Positions 29,569 through 38,735 of a stretch of 64,000 nt of DNA are shown here, in pieces. Each line of letters opens with the position of its first letter. Position 1 is the first letter of the stretch. The stretch comes from Morganella morganii (lineage in GTDB: Bacteria; Pseudomonadota; Gammaproteobacteria; Enterobacterales; Enterobacteriaceae). A program made the translations under genes and the position numbers. Where the stretch lies: positions 1,178,970 to 1,242,969 of the forward strand of contig NZ_VKKS01000001.1 in assembly GCF_019402645.1 (NCBI RefSeq), given 5' to 3'. The notes under the pieces are model-generated. The model was not told the DNA's origin. It saw only the letters and a program-made list of their open reading frames with translations, and made no database searches.

Positions 29569-29886
29569 ATGACCATTATGCTGGCAGACTATATTTCCCG
29601 TGCGTTACAAAACCATACCAGTTGCAATGTTATTTGTGATTATTATCAGAAAGATGAACTCTCTGAAGTGATCAGGCGTGTCCGTAAATGGCAGTTCCGG
29701 GACGGTATTGAACTGATGTGCAGTGAAGAGATCGAAACTGCCGTGCAGACCGGGGATGTACAGTGTCCGGAGCAGTGGATTGTCTGGTCTGCCACAGGAG
29801 ATAAAGCGAAAATGATCTCCCCGCAGCACAAAGAATTTTTCAGTTTGTGCCAGCAGCGTTACTGGCTGAAAATGCAGCTGGCCTGA
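29569..29886 (+). CDS. Uncharacterised protein (about 105 residues)
   Basis: Frame open from 29527 (TTG) to 29886. The likely start is ATG at 29569 (MTIMLADYISRALQ) or 29578; neither has a strong Shine-Dalgarno sequence. The soluble product is rich in Cys, Trp and charged residues (VICDYYQKDELSEVIRRVRKWQ, CPEQWIVWSATGDKAK, FSLCQQRYWLKM), with no signal peptide or membrane segment. I recognise no family. It is followed 70 bp later by yaiL on the same strand and belongs to a patch between sodB and grxD that differs from E. coli. Confidence 0.6.
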   Translation: MTIMLADYISRALQNHTSCNVICDYYQKDELSEVIRRVRKWQFRDGIELMCSEEIETAVQTGDVQCPEQWIVWSATGDKAKMISPQHKEFFSLCQQRYWLKMQLA

Positions 29887-29955
29887 TGTACCGGATACAA
29901 TCCTGAAAATTACCGGTATAATTACCTGCAATATTAAACTGATTCAGAAAAGAAC

Positions 29956-30495
29956 ATGACAAAACTCACATTACAAGAGCAGATGCTGAAAGCCGGACTG
30001 GTAACCAGCAAAAAAATGGACAAAGTCCGCAGAACAGCAAAAAAATCGCGTGTTCAGGCCCGAGAGGCCAGAGAAGCGGTGGAAGAGAATAAAAAAGCGC
30101 AGCTTGAGCGCGATAAGCAGCTGAGTGAGCAGCAAAAACAGGCTGTTTTATCCAGAGAATATAAAGCCCGGGTGAAACAGCTGATTGAAATGAACCGGAT
30201 TATTATTTCAAAAGGCAGTATTGATTTTAATTTCACTGACAACAACGTGATTAAAAGCATCACTGTGGACAAAACCACACAATCTCAGCTGATCAGCGGC
30301 CGTCTGGCCATTGCCCGGTTAAGTACGGAAAACAGCAGTGTATATGAATACGCCATTATTCCGGCAGTTGTCGCGGACAAAATCACACAGTGCGATGCGG
30401 AAAGTATTGTATTAAATAATGCGCTGGCGCAGGACGAAGCGGATGAAGATGATCTGTATGCTGATTTTAAAATCCCGGATGATTTAATGTGGTAA
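29956..30495 (+). CDS. yaiL: YaiL family protein (DUF2058)
   Basis: 179 residues, the same length as E. coli YaiL and matching end to end: MTKLTLQEQMLKAGLVTSKK, a highly charged helical stretch (AREAREAVEENKKAQLERDK), INFNFTDNN-like core and the C-terminus YADFKIPDDLMW. E. coli YaiL is nucleoprotein/polynucleotide-associated in annotation but has no settled function. In E. coli it lies elsewhere on the chromosome, so its position between sodB and grxD is a rearrangement. Confidence 0.92.
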   Translation: MTKLTLQEQMLKAGLVTSKKMDKVRRTAKKSRVQAREAREAVEENKKAQLERDKQLSEQQKQAVLSREYKARVKQLIEMNRIIISKGSIDFNFTDNNVIKSITVDKTTQSQLISGRLAIARLSTENSSVYEYAIIPAVVADKITQCDAESIVLNNALAQDEADEDDLYADFKIPDDLMW

Positions 30496-30519
30496 TCCTC
30501 AGTTGTCCGCTTTCCCTGT

Positions 30520-31218
30520 TCAGAACGGGCAGGGACTGCGGGCATTCACAGGTTCGCCGCTGACAGGATGTACAAAATTCAGTTCACCGGCGTGCAGCAT
30601 CAGCCGCGGAATATTTCCGGTACCCGGTAACGCTTTCCCGCCATAGAGATCACACCCTAAAATCGGATAGCCCAGATACTGACAATGAATACGGAGCTGA
30701 TGTGTGCGGCCGGTTTCCGGCGTCAGTTTCACCCGCGTGACCGGCAGAGATATCCCGTCCTCTGTATGATAATAAAAGCGGTCAGTCACCAGATAGTGTG
30801 AACGGGCTGGTTTTCCCCGGACAGCACACACCGTCATGCACGGAAACAGCACCGGGTCTTTGGCAATCGCCGCATCAATTATTCCTTCGCCGTTGTTCAG
30901 ATGTCCGTACAGCAGGGCACTGTAGCCTTTTTGCACCGTGCGCTGACTGAACTGACGACAAAGCGCGGCATTGATAACTTTGTTGCGGGCAACCAGCAGC
31001 AGCCCGGAGGTCCCGAAATCCAGCCGGTGAACCAGCGTGCAGCCGGGAAATAGCTGTACCAGCCGGTAATGCACGGAATCCAGATTCTGCGGATTTTTCC
31101 CCGAAAGGCTTAGCAACCCGGCAGGTTTGTTAATCAGCAGCAGGTGTTCATCCTGATACAGAATGTCAATCTGCTCCGGGCACGGCGGGGCGATAAAGGT
31201 ATCAGTAATATCAGACAT
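30520..31218 (-). CDS. RluA-family pseudouridine synthase
   Basis: Converts uridine to pseudouridine in structured RNA. 232 residues; the catalytic Asp is in the family motif HRLDFGTSGLLLV, with INKPAGLLSL and GRTHQLRIHCQYLGYPILG also diagnostic. No S4 domain precedes the catalytic domain. It is as long as E. coli RluA but only moderately similar in the recalled sequence, so it may be a paralogue with a different target (for example tRNA-32/23S-746 or an uncharacterised site). Convergent with yaiL, stops 24 bp apart. No gene symbol is given because specificity is unclear. Confidence 0.88.
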   Translation of the reverse strand: MSDITDTFIAPPCPEQIDILYQDEHLLLINKPAGLLSLSGKNPQNLDSVHYRLVQLFPGCTLVHRLDFGTSGLLLVARNKVINAALCRQFSQRTVQKGYSALLYGHLNNGEGIIDAAIAKDPVLFPCMTVCAVRGKPARSHYLVTDRFYYHTEDGISLPVTRVKLTPETGRTHQLRIHCQYLGYPILGCDLYGGKALPGTGNIPRLMLHAGELNFVHPVSGEPVNARSPCPF

Positions 31219-31419
31219 CGGGCTATCCGGGTAAAAAGCAGAAGGGGATGATAACTAATTTTCAGCACAGTGGCGAATCATGTTGTCCGGACATTCTGTT
31301 GCGTAATTTTGCGCAATGAACAATGCCTTTAACCGGCATTAATACGCAAATAATGATATCCCCGTTCTGCAAACCGAATGACTTCAGGTATTTCGGATCC
31401 TTAATCAGCGATTGATGAA

Positions 31420-31647
31420 TTGAGCAAGGAAAATGGCCGGAAGTGTGGTGAAAAATTCCCTGTTATGAAGTGTTGTTTGACAGGGGATTCCGATTGTTGG
31501 AATACTGACGGTTGGCATAAACTTACGCTCTGTATATACCTCCTTGTAATGGATTATATAAATCCGTATCCTGAAGCTATAGAAATGAATAGTAAAAATA
31601 AAAGCGGAAGAGATGTTTTAGTAAGTGATTTGATTGACAGGATTTAA
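31420..31647 (+). CDS. Uncharacterised small protein (up to 75 residues), possibly remnant
   Basis: TTG at 31420 or ATG at 31465 or 31549 could start this frame. The part that looks protein-like is the C-terminal MDYINPYPEAIEMNSKN, followed by KSGRDVLVSDLIDRI; the N-terminal part has four Cys and an uneven composition. It sits two bases before the next gene, with an AGGA site inside its end, suggesting coupling. Strongly AT-rich compared with flanking genes. It resembles the tail of an immunity or toxin-associated gene in layout only; I recognise no family. Confidence 0.35.
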   Translation: MSKENGRKCGEKFPVMKCCLTGDSDCWNTDGWHKLTLCIYLLVMDYINPYPEAIEMNSKNKSGRDVLVSDLIDRI

Positions 31648-31649
31648 TT

Positions 31650-31856
31650 ATGAAAAGATTATTCGATGAAATAATCGCAGTGTTTCTTTTATATCTCTCT
31701 TTTTTCTTCATGATACTTGTGTCAATTTTTTTACTTTTTTATTTTGATATTGAAAATAGATTTTTAAAATATTTACTGTTTTTTTTATCTATTATCATTG
31801 GTCTGGTTATGCTTTTTATCTCTGATAAAATTAAAGGTAAGTATAGGCGTGAGTAA
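31650..31856 (+). CDS. Small two-helix membrane protein, unidentified
   Basis: 68 residues from ATG at 31650 with AGGA seven bases upstream. Two hydrophobic segments (AVFLLYLSFFFMILVSIFLL and LLFFLSIIIGLVMLFIS) separated by a short charged loop (YFDIENRFLK) and ending in a basic tail (DKIKGKYRRE). GC content near 25%, far below the window average, indicating acquisition from elsewhere. Paired with the preceding small gene. An immunity-type or bacteriocin-associated membrane protein is possible but is a guess. Confidence 0.55.
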   Translation: MKRLFDEIIAVFLLYLSFFFMILVSIFLLFYFDIENRFLKYLLFFLSIIIGLVMLFISDKIKGKYRRE

Positions 31857-32113
31857 TATTACATATAACGATTGGGTATAATAACGACCCTTCAAAAAGG
31901 TATATAACTCACGATTTTACTGTGATTACTGATGTGTAATGAGCGAAAAGGTACAAAATGTAGTGGTTTTCTGTATAAATAATGTTCAGTGTGTGTTTTA
32001 ATGTATTGATATATAAATAATTATTTAAAATGCTTATGCTTGGCAGTGAAAAGTGGTATTCTGCGCGTAAGTTAACACCGGTGCTAACCGATCTGAAGTG
32101 AAGGACGTTTTAA

Positions 32114-32455
32114 ATGACGACTACTATTGAAAAAATTGAACGCCAGATTAAAGAAAATCCGATTCTGCTGTATATGAAAGGTTCCCCGAAGCTGCCGAGC
32201 TGCGGTTTCTCTGCTCAGGCTGTGCAGGCGCTGGCTGCCTGTGAAGAGCGTTTTGCCTATGTGGATATTCTGCAGAACCCGGATATCCGTGCGGAATTAC
32301 CAAAATACGCTAACTGGCCGACATTTCCGCAACTGTGGGTTGACGGCGAGCTGGTCGGCGGCTGTGACATCATTATTGAAATGTTCCAGCGCGGTGAATT
32401 ACAGACACTGATTAAAGAAACAGCGGCAAAATACCGGACTGAAAACGAAGAATAA
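32114..32455 (+). CDS. grxD: Monothiol glutaredoxin GrxD
   Basis: Monothiol glutaredoxin that binds a [2Fe-2S] cluster with glutathione and delivers clusters, cooperating with BolA-like proteins. 113 residues; the CGFS active site is in KLPSCGFSAQAV, with the glutathione-binding WPTFPQLWVDGELVGGCDI. Start ATG 32114 follows GAAGTGAAGGACG. In E. coli (115 residues) it lies between sodB/mepH and rnt, matching this context. Confidence 0.96.
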   Translation: MTTTIEKIERQIKENPILLYMKGSPKLPSCGFSAQAVQALAACEERFAYVDILQNPDIRAELPKYANWPTFPQLWVDGELVGGCDIIIEMFQRGELQTLIKETAAKYRTENEE

Positions 32456-32475
32456 TCCTGTCCTGTATCATTTAT

Positions 32476-32508
32476 AAAAGCCCCGCAGGGTAAACCTGCG
32501 GGGCTTTT
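32476..32508 (+). terminator. Terminator of grxD
   Basis: Stem AAAAGCCCCGCAGG / CCTGCGGGGCTTTT with loop GTAAA, 20 bp after grxD. Confidence 0.9.
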
Positions 32509-32592
32509 GTCTTTCTGATGGCGGCGAAATGAAAGTTCTTAATGCGGTTATTTTTTAGAGTGGCGGTATCAATAACACAAAAGGGAAAAAAT

Positions 32593-33357
32593 ATGCAGCC
32601 AGTTTCAGCGGGACAGAATGTTATTTTAACAGGGTATATTTCGTATAACGGGCCGGGAGTAGCCCTCGGCACATTAACTGAAGACACAACAGCAAGAGTA
32701 CCGGGGCTGGCTGAGCGATGCAGTAGTATCCGTAACAGCGCGGCTGAATTTTTTGCTGAGGCTAAATGCAGCATCAGTAGCGCTGCGCATAAATTCGGTG
32801 ACTGGGTAAAAAGTGTGTTTATCTGCACGGACTCCCGTTCATCAGACGCCGGTAAACCTGCGGATAATTTGTCACCGGAAGTAATGAATCCACAACAACC
32901 GTCGGCGTCTCCGGCACAGCAGAAGATAATGCTGGAAATTTATAAGGAAAGTCTGCCGAGACATATTGGCGTGCTGAGAAACGAGATTGAAGGTAAAACG
33001 CAAATCGGCCAACGTGAGCTGGAAAATATATCAGCGAGAGCAAAAAATAAAAGTGTAATGCGGGATATTACATCAGCGATGAAAGGCTTAATTCTGTTGA
33101 AAGGCCTTGATAAATTATCAGACAACGCAAAGAAAATTCTTGAGACCAAACTTACATTTGACGGACTTGATAAAGGTGTAACTTTCTGTGAGCTGGGATC
33201 GGTGGATAACGGCAGAGCTATATGGAATGTTGCTGACAATGAGACGTTCACTGAACAATTTAAACCACAGGTTGAAGATATATTCAATCGTATCGAAAAG
33301 GATATTATCCCGTTGTTAGCGTCACCGGCGTCCGGTTTTTCCGGTAATGCCAGCTGA
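32593..33357 (+). CDS. Orphan protein of unknown function (254 residues)
   Basis: Start chosen at ATG 32593 (MQPVSAGQNVILTGYISYN), preceded by AAGGGAAAAA; the frame is open from 32542. No signal peptide. The N-terminal 80 residues are rich in Ser, Ala and Gly (RNSAAEFFAEAKCSISSAAHKF), a Pro/Ser-rich linker follows (SPEVMNPQQPSASPAQQK) and the C-terminal half is a charged helical domain (ENISARAKNKSVMRDITSAM, KGVTFCELGSVDNGRAIWN, PQVEDIFNRIEKDIIPLL). I recognise no family. A flexible N-terminus with a compact C-terminal domain is typical of secreted effectors, but nothing here proves that. It sits as a single gene between grxD and rnt. Confidence 0.65.
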   Translation: MQPVSAGQNVILTGYISYNGPGVALGTLTEDTTARVPGLAERCSSIRNSAAEFFAEAKCSISSAAHKFGDWVKSVFICTDSRSSDAGKPADNLSPEVMNPQQPSASPAQQKIMLEIYKESLPRHIGVLRNEIEGKTQIGQRELENISARAKNKSVMRDITSAMKGLILLKGLDKLSDNAKKILETKLTFDGLDKGVTFCELGSVDNGRAIWNVADNETFTEQFKPQVEDIFNRIEKDIIPLLASPASGFSGNAS

Positions 33358-33426
33358 AATGCGGCACCGCAGCCAGAATAACGAACAGTAAAACAGTGTA
33401 CCTGCGGTTAACCCGCAGGTACCCGA

Positions 33427-34071
33427 TCAATTACTTTCTGCGGCCGGTGGCCAGCCACCCAGTTTTTTCCAGCGGTTGACGATGTCACAAAAAAGCAGGG
33501 AGGTACGGTCAGTATCATAAGCCGCGCCGTGAGCTTTTTTGCTGTCAAACGGGATACCGGCAGCGATACAGGCTTTTGCCAGAATAGTTTGTCCCAGTGA
33601 CAGCCCGCTTAACGCGGCAGTATCAAAGGTGGCAAACGGGTGGAACGGATTACGCTTCAGCCCGCAGCGCTCTGCGGCCGCCATCACAAAGCTGTGATCA
33701 AAATTCGCGTTATGCGCCACAATAATCGCCCGCTTGCAATCCGCATCTTTCATGCCTTTGCGCACCATTTTGAAAATGGCATGCAGAGCCTCATATTCTG
33801 TCACTGCATTACGTTCAGGATCTGCCGGATTAATGCCGGTGAACGCCAGTGCGGCGGGATCAAGGTTTGCGCCCTCAAAGGGCTGCACATTGAATTCAAG
33901 CCGCTGATCCGGTATCAGCCAGCCGTTGTTATCCATTTTGACGGTAATGGCGGCGATTTCCAGCATACCGTCAGTTTTGGCATTAAAACCGCCGGTTTCA
34001 ACATCAATAACGACAGGATAATAGCCGCGGAAACGTGCACTCAGAGCATTGTAATTTTGATTTTCAGACAT
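33427..34071 (-). CDS. rnt: Ribonuclease T
   Basis: 3'-5' exoribonuclease of the DEDD family that trims tRNA and other stable RNA 3' ends. Start at 34071 ([16 protein letters not shown]) gives 214 residues (E. coli 215); an in-frame ATG ten codons upstream has no support. DEDD residues: [27 protein letters not shown] and [14 protein letters not shown] with the catalytic His. [17 protein letters not shown] is RNase T-specific. Downstream of gloA on the same strand. Confidence 0.96.
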   Translation of the reverse strand: MSENQNYNALSARFRGYYPVVIDVETGGFNAKTDGMLEIAAITVKMDNNGWLIPDQRLEFNVQPFEGANLDPAALAFTGINPADPERNAVTEYEALHAIFKMVRKGMKDADCKRAIIVAHNANFDHSFVMAAAERCGLKRNPFHPFATFDTAALSGLSLGQTILAKACIAAGIPFDSKKAHGAAYDTDRTSLLFCDIVNRWKKLGGWPPAAESN

Positions 34072-34180
34072 GGGACTCTTAATTAAACGAACAAAACGCA
34101 CTATTCTAGCGCGGCTTGCCGGAGGGAGAAAGGGCTGTGGCGGAAAAGAAGGATCGTTCTGATCCTTCTTACGGTATCAC

Positions 34181-34588
34181 TCAGTTACCGAGAGCGGCCC
34201 CGGCGCTTTTATTTTCAATTAATTCAATCTTATAGCCGTCCGGATCTTCCACGAAGGCGATAATCGTGGTGCCGCCCTTAACCGGGCCGGCTTCACGGGT
34301 TACATTGCCGCCCGCTTTGCGGATAGCGTCACAGGTCGCTGCGACATCATCCACACCGAGCGCAATATGGCCGAATGCCGTACCCATTTCATAGGAATCC
34401 GTGCCCCAGTTATAGGTCAGCTCGATAACAGAGCCTTCACTTTCGTCGCTGTAACCCACGAAAGCCAGTGAATATTTATATTCCGGGTTTTCACTGGTGC
34501 GCAGTAAACGCATGCCGAGAACCTTGGTGTAAAAATCGACAGAACGCTGCATATCACCCACGCGGAGCATGGTATGGAGTACACGCAT
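34181..34588 (-). CDS. gloA: Lactoylglutathione lyase (glyoxalase I)
   Basis: Isomerises the methylglyoxal-glutathione hemithioacetal to S-lactoylglutathione. 135 residues, same as E. coli. The Ni(II)-binding residues His5 ([12 protein letters not shown]), Glu56 (VIELTYNWG), His74 ([10 protein letters not shown]) and Glu122 (YKIELIENK) are all present. RBS AGAGGTTACTTT upstream of the ATG. Probably co-transcribed with rnt. The nemRA genes that precede gloA in E. coli are absent here. Confidence 0.97.
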   Translation of the reverse strand: MRVLHTMLRVGDMQRSVDFYTKVLGMRLLRTSENPEYKYSLAFVGYSDESEGSVIELTYNWGTDSYEMGTAFGHIALGVDDVAATCDAIRKAGGNVTREAGPVKGGTTIIAFVEDPDGYKIELIENKSAGAALGN

Positions 34589-34740
34589 AAAGTAACCTCT
34601 CAGTGTGCTTTCAGTTATTTATCAGTAATGGTTCACACTATAACGTGATAATTGACTACAATTCAAATTATCAGGATGCTGATGGTTACAGGATAACTAT
34701 GACCTGTCCGGCAGGGCATCAGACAAAAGGACATCAGCCG

Positions 34741-34977
34741 ATGGCAGAACAACTTCACTTTTTTGATATACCCTCACCTTGTGTTGGTATATGTCAGCTG
34801 AATGAAAAGGGCTACTGCCGGGGGTGTTACCGGAGTCGTGACGAGCGCTTTCAGTGGCTGTCGATGAGCAATGCACAGAAGGAAAATGTTATTCGTCTGT
34901 GCCGTCAGCGCCGCTACAGAGCCACAAAAGGTGAAACACCACCGGAAGCATCATCCGGACAGCTGGATCTGTTTTAA
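34741..34977 (+). CDS. ydhL: DUF1289 family protein YdhL
   Basis: 78 residues from ATG 34741 (MAEQLHFFDIPSPCVGICQLN), which aligns with E. coli YdhL (79 residues) and follows AAAAGGA. The frame is open to 34603 but upstream residues do not match. A zinc-ribbon-like cysteine pattern, CVGIC and YCRGCYRSRDERFQW, is the DUF1289 signature. Function unknown. Divergent from gloA; in E. coli it lies next to nemR, which has been lost or moved here. Confidence 0.88.
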   Translation: MAEQLHFFDIPSPCVGICQLNEKGYCRGCYRSRDERFQWLSMSNAQKENVIRLCRQRRYRATKGETPPEASSGQLDLF

Positions 34978-35495
34978 AGAAATAATTATAAATCTATATA
35001 TTAGATATGAATTAATATAGTGGAGTTATTTAGTGTTGATGATTTATATTTTATGTAAATAATATTTTTTTTCGCATTTGAATTTATAATTAAGAATGAG
35101 ATTATATAAATATAATATAAAATTATCGTCGAGAGAAAGTATAACTATATTTCATCATAACCAATTGTTTAATAAGTTAAATCGTAATTAATAAATTATT
35201 TTTTGTTAAAAATAAAATGGTGGTTATGTAAAAAAATATAGATCCCGGCAGTGATGATCGCTATTCTTAATGCCGAACAAGTTCATCAACTTAATCAATT
35301 AAATTTGTATAAAAAGCTAATTATTTCGTAGCGGTTAAAATGGCTATGAAATACCCGTGAACTGTTTTTGTTATGCAGCAATATTGCGTCCGCTGTCAAT
35401 GAACACAATAGTGCTGCGTTTCTTTTTATTGGGTGATTGAAAGACATGAGTGGCGTGTATATGCGTCCGTACCGTATTCACATAAGGAGAGATTT
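34978..35495 (+). promoter_or_regulatory. Long AT-rich slyA upstream region
   Basis: 518 bp without a convincing gene, about 25% GC in its first half. Long AT-rich leaders of this kind attract H-NS, and slyA is an H-NS antagonist, so the arrangement is biologically sensible. A SlyA-like half palindrome lies at 35309-35320. I could not place a PhoP box with confidence. Confidence 0.45.
35309..35320 (+). promoter_or_regulatory. Candidate SlyA operator
   Basis: ATAAAAAGCTAA matches the SlyA consensus TTAGCAAGCTAA at 9 of 12 positions, including the full AGCTAA half. It is about 180 bp upstream of the slyA GTG start. SlyA is known to be autoregulated in enterics. Confidence 0.35.
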
Positions 35496-35930
35496 GTGGA
35501 GTTAACATTGGGATCAGATTTAGCGAGGTTAGTGCGGATATGGCGATCACTGATTGACCACCGGCTCAAACCACTGAAACTCACACAGACACACTGGATT
35601 ACACTTTACAATATCAGCCTGCTGCCGCCGGATCAGTCTCAGATTCAGCTGGCAAAAGCTATCGGTATTGAGCAGCCGTCGCTGGTCCGCACGCTGGATC
35701 AGCTGGAAGAAAAGCGGTTAATCACACGGCACATCTGTATTAATGACCGCAGAGCGAAACGGATAAAACTGACGGAGGAATCCGAACCCTTTATCCGCGA
35801 AGTGGATGCGGTGATTGAAAAAACACGGCGTGAAATTTTGGGCGGGATCACACAGGATGAATTATATACTCTGGCGGAGATTGTCAGGAAACTGGAAAAT
35901 AATATTGTACAGTTGCATAACCGTAATTAA
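35496..35930 (+). CDS. slyA: MarR-family transcriptional regulator SlyA
   Basis: Winged-helix regulator that counters H-NS silencing of virulence and envelope genes. GTG start at 35496 (encoding [14 protein letters not shown]) is chosen because AAGGAGA lies six bases upstream and it yields 144 residues, the exact E. coli length; an in-frame ATG at 35433 would add unrelated residues. The wing HTH is [24 protein letters not shown], followed by [13 protein letters not shown]. Convergent with slyB. Confidence 0.96.
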   Translation: MELTLGSDLARLVRIWRSLIDHRLKPLKLTQTHWITLYNISLLPPDQSQIQLAKAIGIEQPSLVRTLDQLEEKRLITRHICINDRRAKRIKLTEESEPFIREVDAVIEKTRREILGGITQDELYTLAEIVRKLENNIVQLHNRN

Positions 35931-35943
35931 TGTCAGGTAATAA

Positions 35944-35971
35944 AAAAGGCGAAACGGGTGTTTCGCCTTTT
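35944..35971. terminator. Bidirectional terminator between slyA and slyB
   Basis: 12-bp stem AAAAGGCGAAAC / GTTTCGCCTTTT with loop GGGT. Confidence 0.85.
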
Positions 35972-35989
35972 GCCGGTAAGCCGTGAAAG

Positions 35990-36457
35990 TTAACGCGGGG
36001 ATACGGTGTAAGTTGAACCGGATTTCGCGATACGGACACGCTGACCGACGGAGAACGGGGTCTTACCTTGTTTTTGTACAACAACAATGATTTCACCGTT
36101 ATCCTGTTTCAGTTCCAGCTCAACACCGGAGGTGTTGTTCATTGCAGCCTGGACGTTCTGGCCTGCAACGCCGCCTGCGATAGCACCTGCTGCGGTAGCC
36201 AGAGTCTGACCGGTACCACCGCCGATTGTGCTGCCCAAAATACCACCCAGAATTGCACCACCTGCCGCACCGAGGATATTTTCGTCACCACCGGCCTGAA
36301 TAGTCACCGGACGAGCGCTCATCACTGTACCATAGGTAACGGTCTGAACACGTTTCGCCTGGTCTGCACTATAAGTGTCACCACTCAGTGTGTCCATATT
36401 CACACAACCGGAAAGGGCCACGACGGTAAATACACCGACGAGAAAACGCTTATACAT
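35990..36457 (-). CDS. slyB: Outer membrane lipoprotein SlyB
   Basis: 155-residue lipoprotein, same length as E. coli. Signal peptide MYKRFLVGVFTVVA with lipobox ALSGC, then the glycine-zipper region (GAAGGAILGGILGSTIGGG, AAGAIAGGVAGQ) that inserts into membranes, and a C-terminal beta-rich domain (DNGEIIVVVQKQGKTPFSVGQ). SlyB forms stabilising nanodomains around outer membrane proteins and belongs to the PhoP regulon in enterics. Divergent from anmK. Confidence 0.96.
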   Translation of the reverse strand: MYKRFLVGVFTVVALSGCVNMDTLSGDTYSADQAKRVQTVTYGTVMSARPVTIQAGGDENILGAAGGAILGGILGSTIGGGTGQTLATAAGAIAGGVAGQNVQAAMNNTSGVELELKQDNGEIIVVVQKQGKTPFSVGQRVRIAKSGSTYTVSPR

Positions 36458-36776
36458 ACTTAACTCCTGATTATTGTATTCACAGATTCAGATGTGTTCA
36501 TTATCTGTAGTGTAATATCCTGCCTATTATTGCAGAATAATTTAGCATTAAAAATGTTTTATTTGCACCTTCATTAGGAACAGCTTAAAGCGAAACGTTC
36601 CGGCGGCAAGGTAAATACTCTTATTTCACAAATGTGAGGCGTGCATCAGATTGAGGATTAAGTGGAGCCACGGTACGAAAAGGGATGAATCTGCGGGGCG
36701 CTCTGATTATAGTAGTTACACCGGAATATGAATATTATATTTTTATCAGATGGTTATTGATTAAAAGGAATCGGTT
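36458..36776. promoter_or_regulatory. slyB-anmK divergent promoter region
   Basis: 319 bp without a gene. TCACAAATGTGA at 36626-36637 is a 12-bp palindrome of unknown role (half-sites in the reverse order to a CRP site). AAAAGGA before anmK is the ribosome binding site. No PhoP direct repeat could be placed securely. Confidence 0.4.
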
Positions 36777-37895
36777 ATGCGTTCGGGACGTTATATCGGC
36801 GTGATGTCAGGAACCAGCCTGGACGGGGTGGATGTTGTTCTGGCAGCGATTAATGATTCGGTGGTTGCGCAGCAGGCGGCGTACTCGCATCCGTTTCCGC
36901 ACGCGCTGAAAAAGCGCATACTGGCGGTATGTCAGGGGCAGCAGACGACACTGTCAGAAATCGGCCGTCTGGATTATGAACTGGGCACACTGTTTGCTGA
37001 AGCCATCGGCGGGCTGCTGGCACAAACGCGGCTGAACCCGCAGGATATTGCCGGTATCGGCTGTCACGGGCAGACCGTCTGGCATGAGCCGGACAGCGAA
37101 ACCCCTTTTACCATGCAACTCGGGGATAACAACCGGGTTGCCGCTCTGACTGATATTATGACTGTCGGTGATTTCCGCCGCCGTGATATGGCCTACGGCG
37201 GGCAGGGCGCCCCGCTGGTGCCTGCATTTCATCAGGCGGTACTCGGCGTGCCGGATGAAAAACGGATTATCCTGAATATCGGCGGGATCGCCAATATCAC
37301 CACGCTGATTCCGGGAGCTGAGGTCAGAGGGTATGACACCGGGCCGGGCAATATGCTGATGGACAGCTGGACATGGCGGCACTGCGCAGCACCGTATGAC
37401 AAAGACGGCGAATGGGCAAAAACAGGGCGGGTCAATGAGGATTTACTGGCACACATGCTGAGTGATCCTTACTTCCGCCGCCCGGCACCAAAAAGTACCG
37501 GCCGTGAATATTTCAATATGCAGTGGCTTAGCACACAACTGGATAACTTCCCGGGACTGAAGCCGGAGGATATACAGGCGACCCTGCTGGCGCTGACCAC
37601 CATCAGTATCAGTGAGCAGGTCACACTATGCGGCGGTTGCGAACGTCTGCTGGTGTGCGGTGGTGGTGCGCGTAATCCGCAGATAATGGCGCAGTTATCA
37701 GCACAACTGCCGGGCACTGAAGTGAGTCCGACTGATAAATACGGCCTGAGCGGCGATGATATGGAAGCTCTGGCATTTGCCTGGCTGGCGGCGCGGACTC
37801 TGGCCGGTGAACCCGGAAATCTGCCGTCCGTCACCGGCGCAGACCGGCAAACCGTGCTGGGCGCGGTATATCCCGTTATCCGTCAGCGGCCGTAA
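36777..37895 (+). CDS. anmK: Anhydro-N-acetylmuramic acid kinase
   Basis: Cleaves and phosphorylates 1,6-anhydro-MurNAc to MurNAc-6-P in peptidoglycan recycling. 372 residues (E. coli 369). The ASKHA nucleotide-binding fold shows [16 protein letters not shown] near the N-terminus, [23 protein letters not shown] and the catalytic Asp block [16 protein letters not shown] at 36777 follows AAAAGGA. Followed 54 bp later by pdxH on the same strand, an arrangement shared with E. coli. Confidence 0.96.
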   Translation: MRSGRYIGVMSGTSLDGVDVVLAAINDSVVAQQAAYSHPFPHALKKRILAVCQGQQTTLSEIGRLDYELGTLFAEAIGGLLAQTRLNPQDIAGIGCHGQTVWHEPDSETPFTMQLGDNNRVAALTDIMTVGDFRRRDMAYGGQGAPLVPAFHQAVLGVPDEKRIILNIGGIANITTLIPGAEVRGYDTGPGNMLMDSWTWRHCAAPYDKDGEWAKTGRVNEDLLAHMLSDPYFRRPAPKSTGREYFNMQWLSTQLDNFPGLKPEDIQATLLALTTISISEQVTLCGGCERLLVCGGGARNPQIMAQLSAQLPGTEVSPTDKYGLSGDDMEALAFAWLAARTLAGEPGNLPSVTGADRQTVLGAVYPVIRQRP

Positions 37896-37949
37896 CGAAA
37901 GACGACACAGTTTCAGTTATTAAAAAGAAAGAGTAAGAGGATAAAAGGC

Positions 37950-38600
37950 ATGTCAGACGAGTTTCCGGACGTTGCTTCACTGCGACGTGAATACACCAAA
38001 GGGGGGTTACGCCGCCGTGATCTCAGCGATGACCCGCTGAAAATGTTTGAGCGCTGGCTCAAACAGGCGTGTGAGGCAAAACTGACCGATCCGACCGCTA
38101 TGTGTGTGGCGACTGTGGATGAAACCGGCCAGCCGTATCAGCGCATTGTGCTGCTCAAACACTTTGATAAAGACGGGCTGATTTTCTATACCAATATGGG
38201 CAGCCGCAAGGCACAGCATCTGGCAAAAAATCCGAAAATCAGTGTACATTTCCCGTGGTATACCCTGGACAGACAAGTTTGCTTCCTCGGCGAAGTGGAG
38301 CGCTTATCCACTCTGGAAGTGGTGAAATATTTTCACAGCCGCCCGAAAGACAGCCAGATTGCCGCATGGGCATCACAGCAATCCTCACGGATTTCTGCAC
38401 GCGGTATTCTGGAAGGTAAATTTCTTGAACTGAAGCAGAAGTTTAAGCAGGGTGACGTCCCGCTGCCAAGTTTCTGGGGTGGTTTCCGGATTAAATTCAA
38501 TTCTGTTGAGTTCTGGCAGGGCGGCGAACATCGTCTGCATGACCGTTTCCTGTATACCCGTACCACAGACGGCTGGGACATTGACCGCCTCGCGCCATAA
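37950..38600 (+). CDS. pdxH: Pyridoxamine 5'-phosphate oxidase
   Basis: FMN-dependent oxidation of pyridoxamine or pyridoxine 5'-phosphate to pyridoxal 5'-phosphate. 216 residues (E. coli 218) with [18 protein letters not shown] and [11 protein letters not shown] at the FMN site, WASQQSS, and the C-terminal [10 protein letters not shown] and WDIDRLAP that bind substrate. AAGAGGATAAAAGGC precedes the ATG. Between anmK and tyrS, with pdxY further on, so two B6 genes flank tyrS. Confidence 0.97.
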   Translation: MSDEFPDVASLRREYTKGGLRRRDLSDDPLKMFERWLKQACEAKLTDPTAMCVATVDETGQPYQRIVLLKHFDKDGLIFYTNMGSRKAQHLAKNPKISVHFPWYTLDRQVCFLGEVERLSTLEVVKYFHSRPKDSQIAAWASQQSSRISARGILEGKFLELKQKFKQGDVPLPSFWGGFRIKFNSVEFWQGGEHRLHDRFLYTRTTDGWDIDRLAP

Positions 38601-38735
38601 CCGGTTGTTATCAGAATTTCTTCTGCAAAATCATTTTAATTGCTGGCACTTCACGGAGTGCCGCTTTATGCTATAGCCTTCATATTTCTAATCCACAATT
38701 TTTGCATAGACAAAACAGAACTGACGGAGTCATTG

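Noticed and set aside
34978..35495. PhoP box upstream of slyA
   Set aside because: TGTTTAATAAGTTAA near 35166 resembles one half of the direct repeat, but the second repeat and spacing do not fit.
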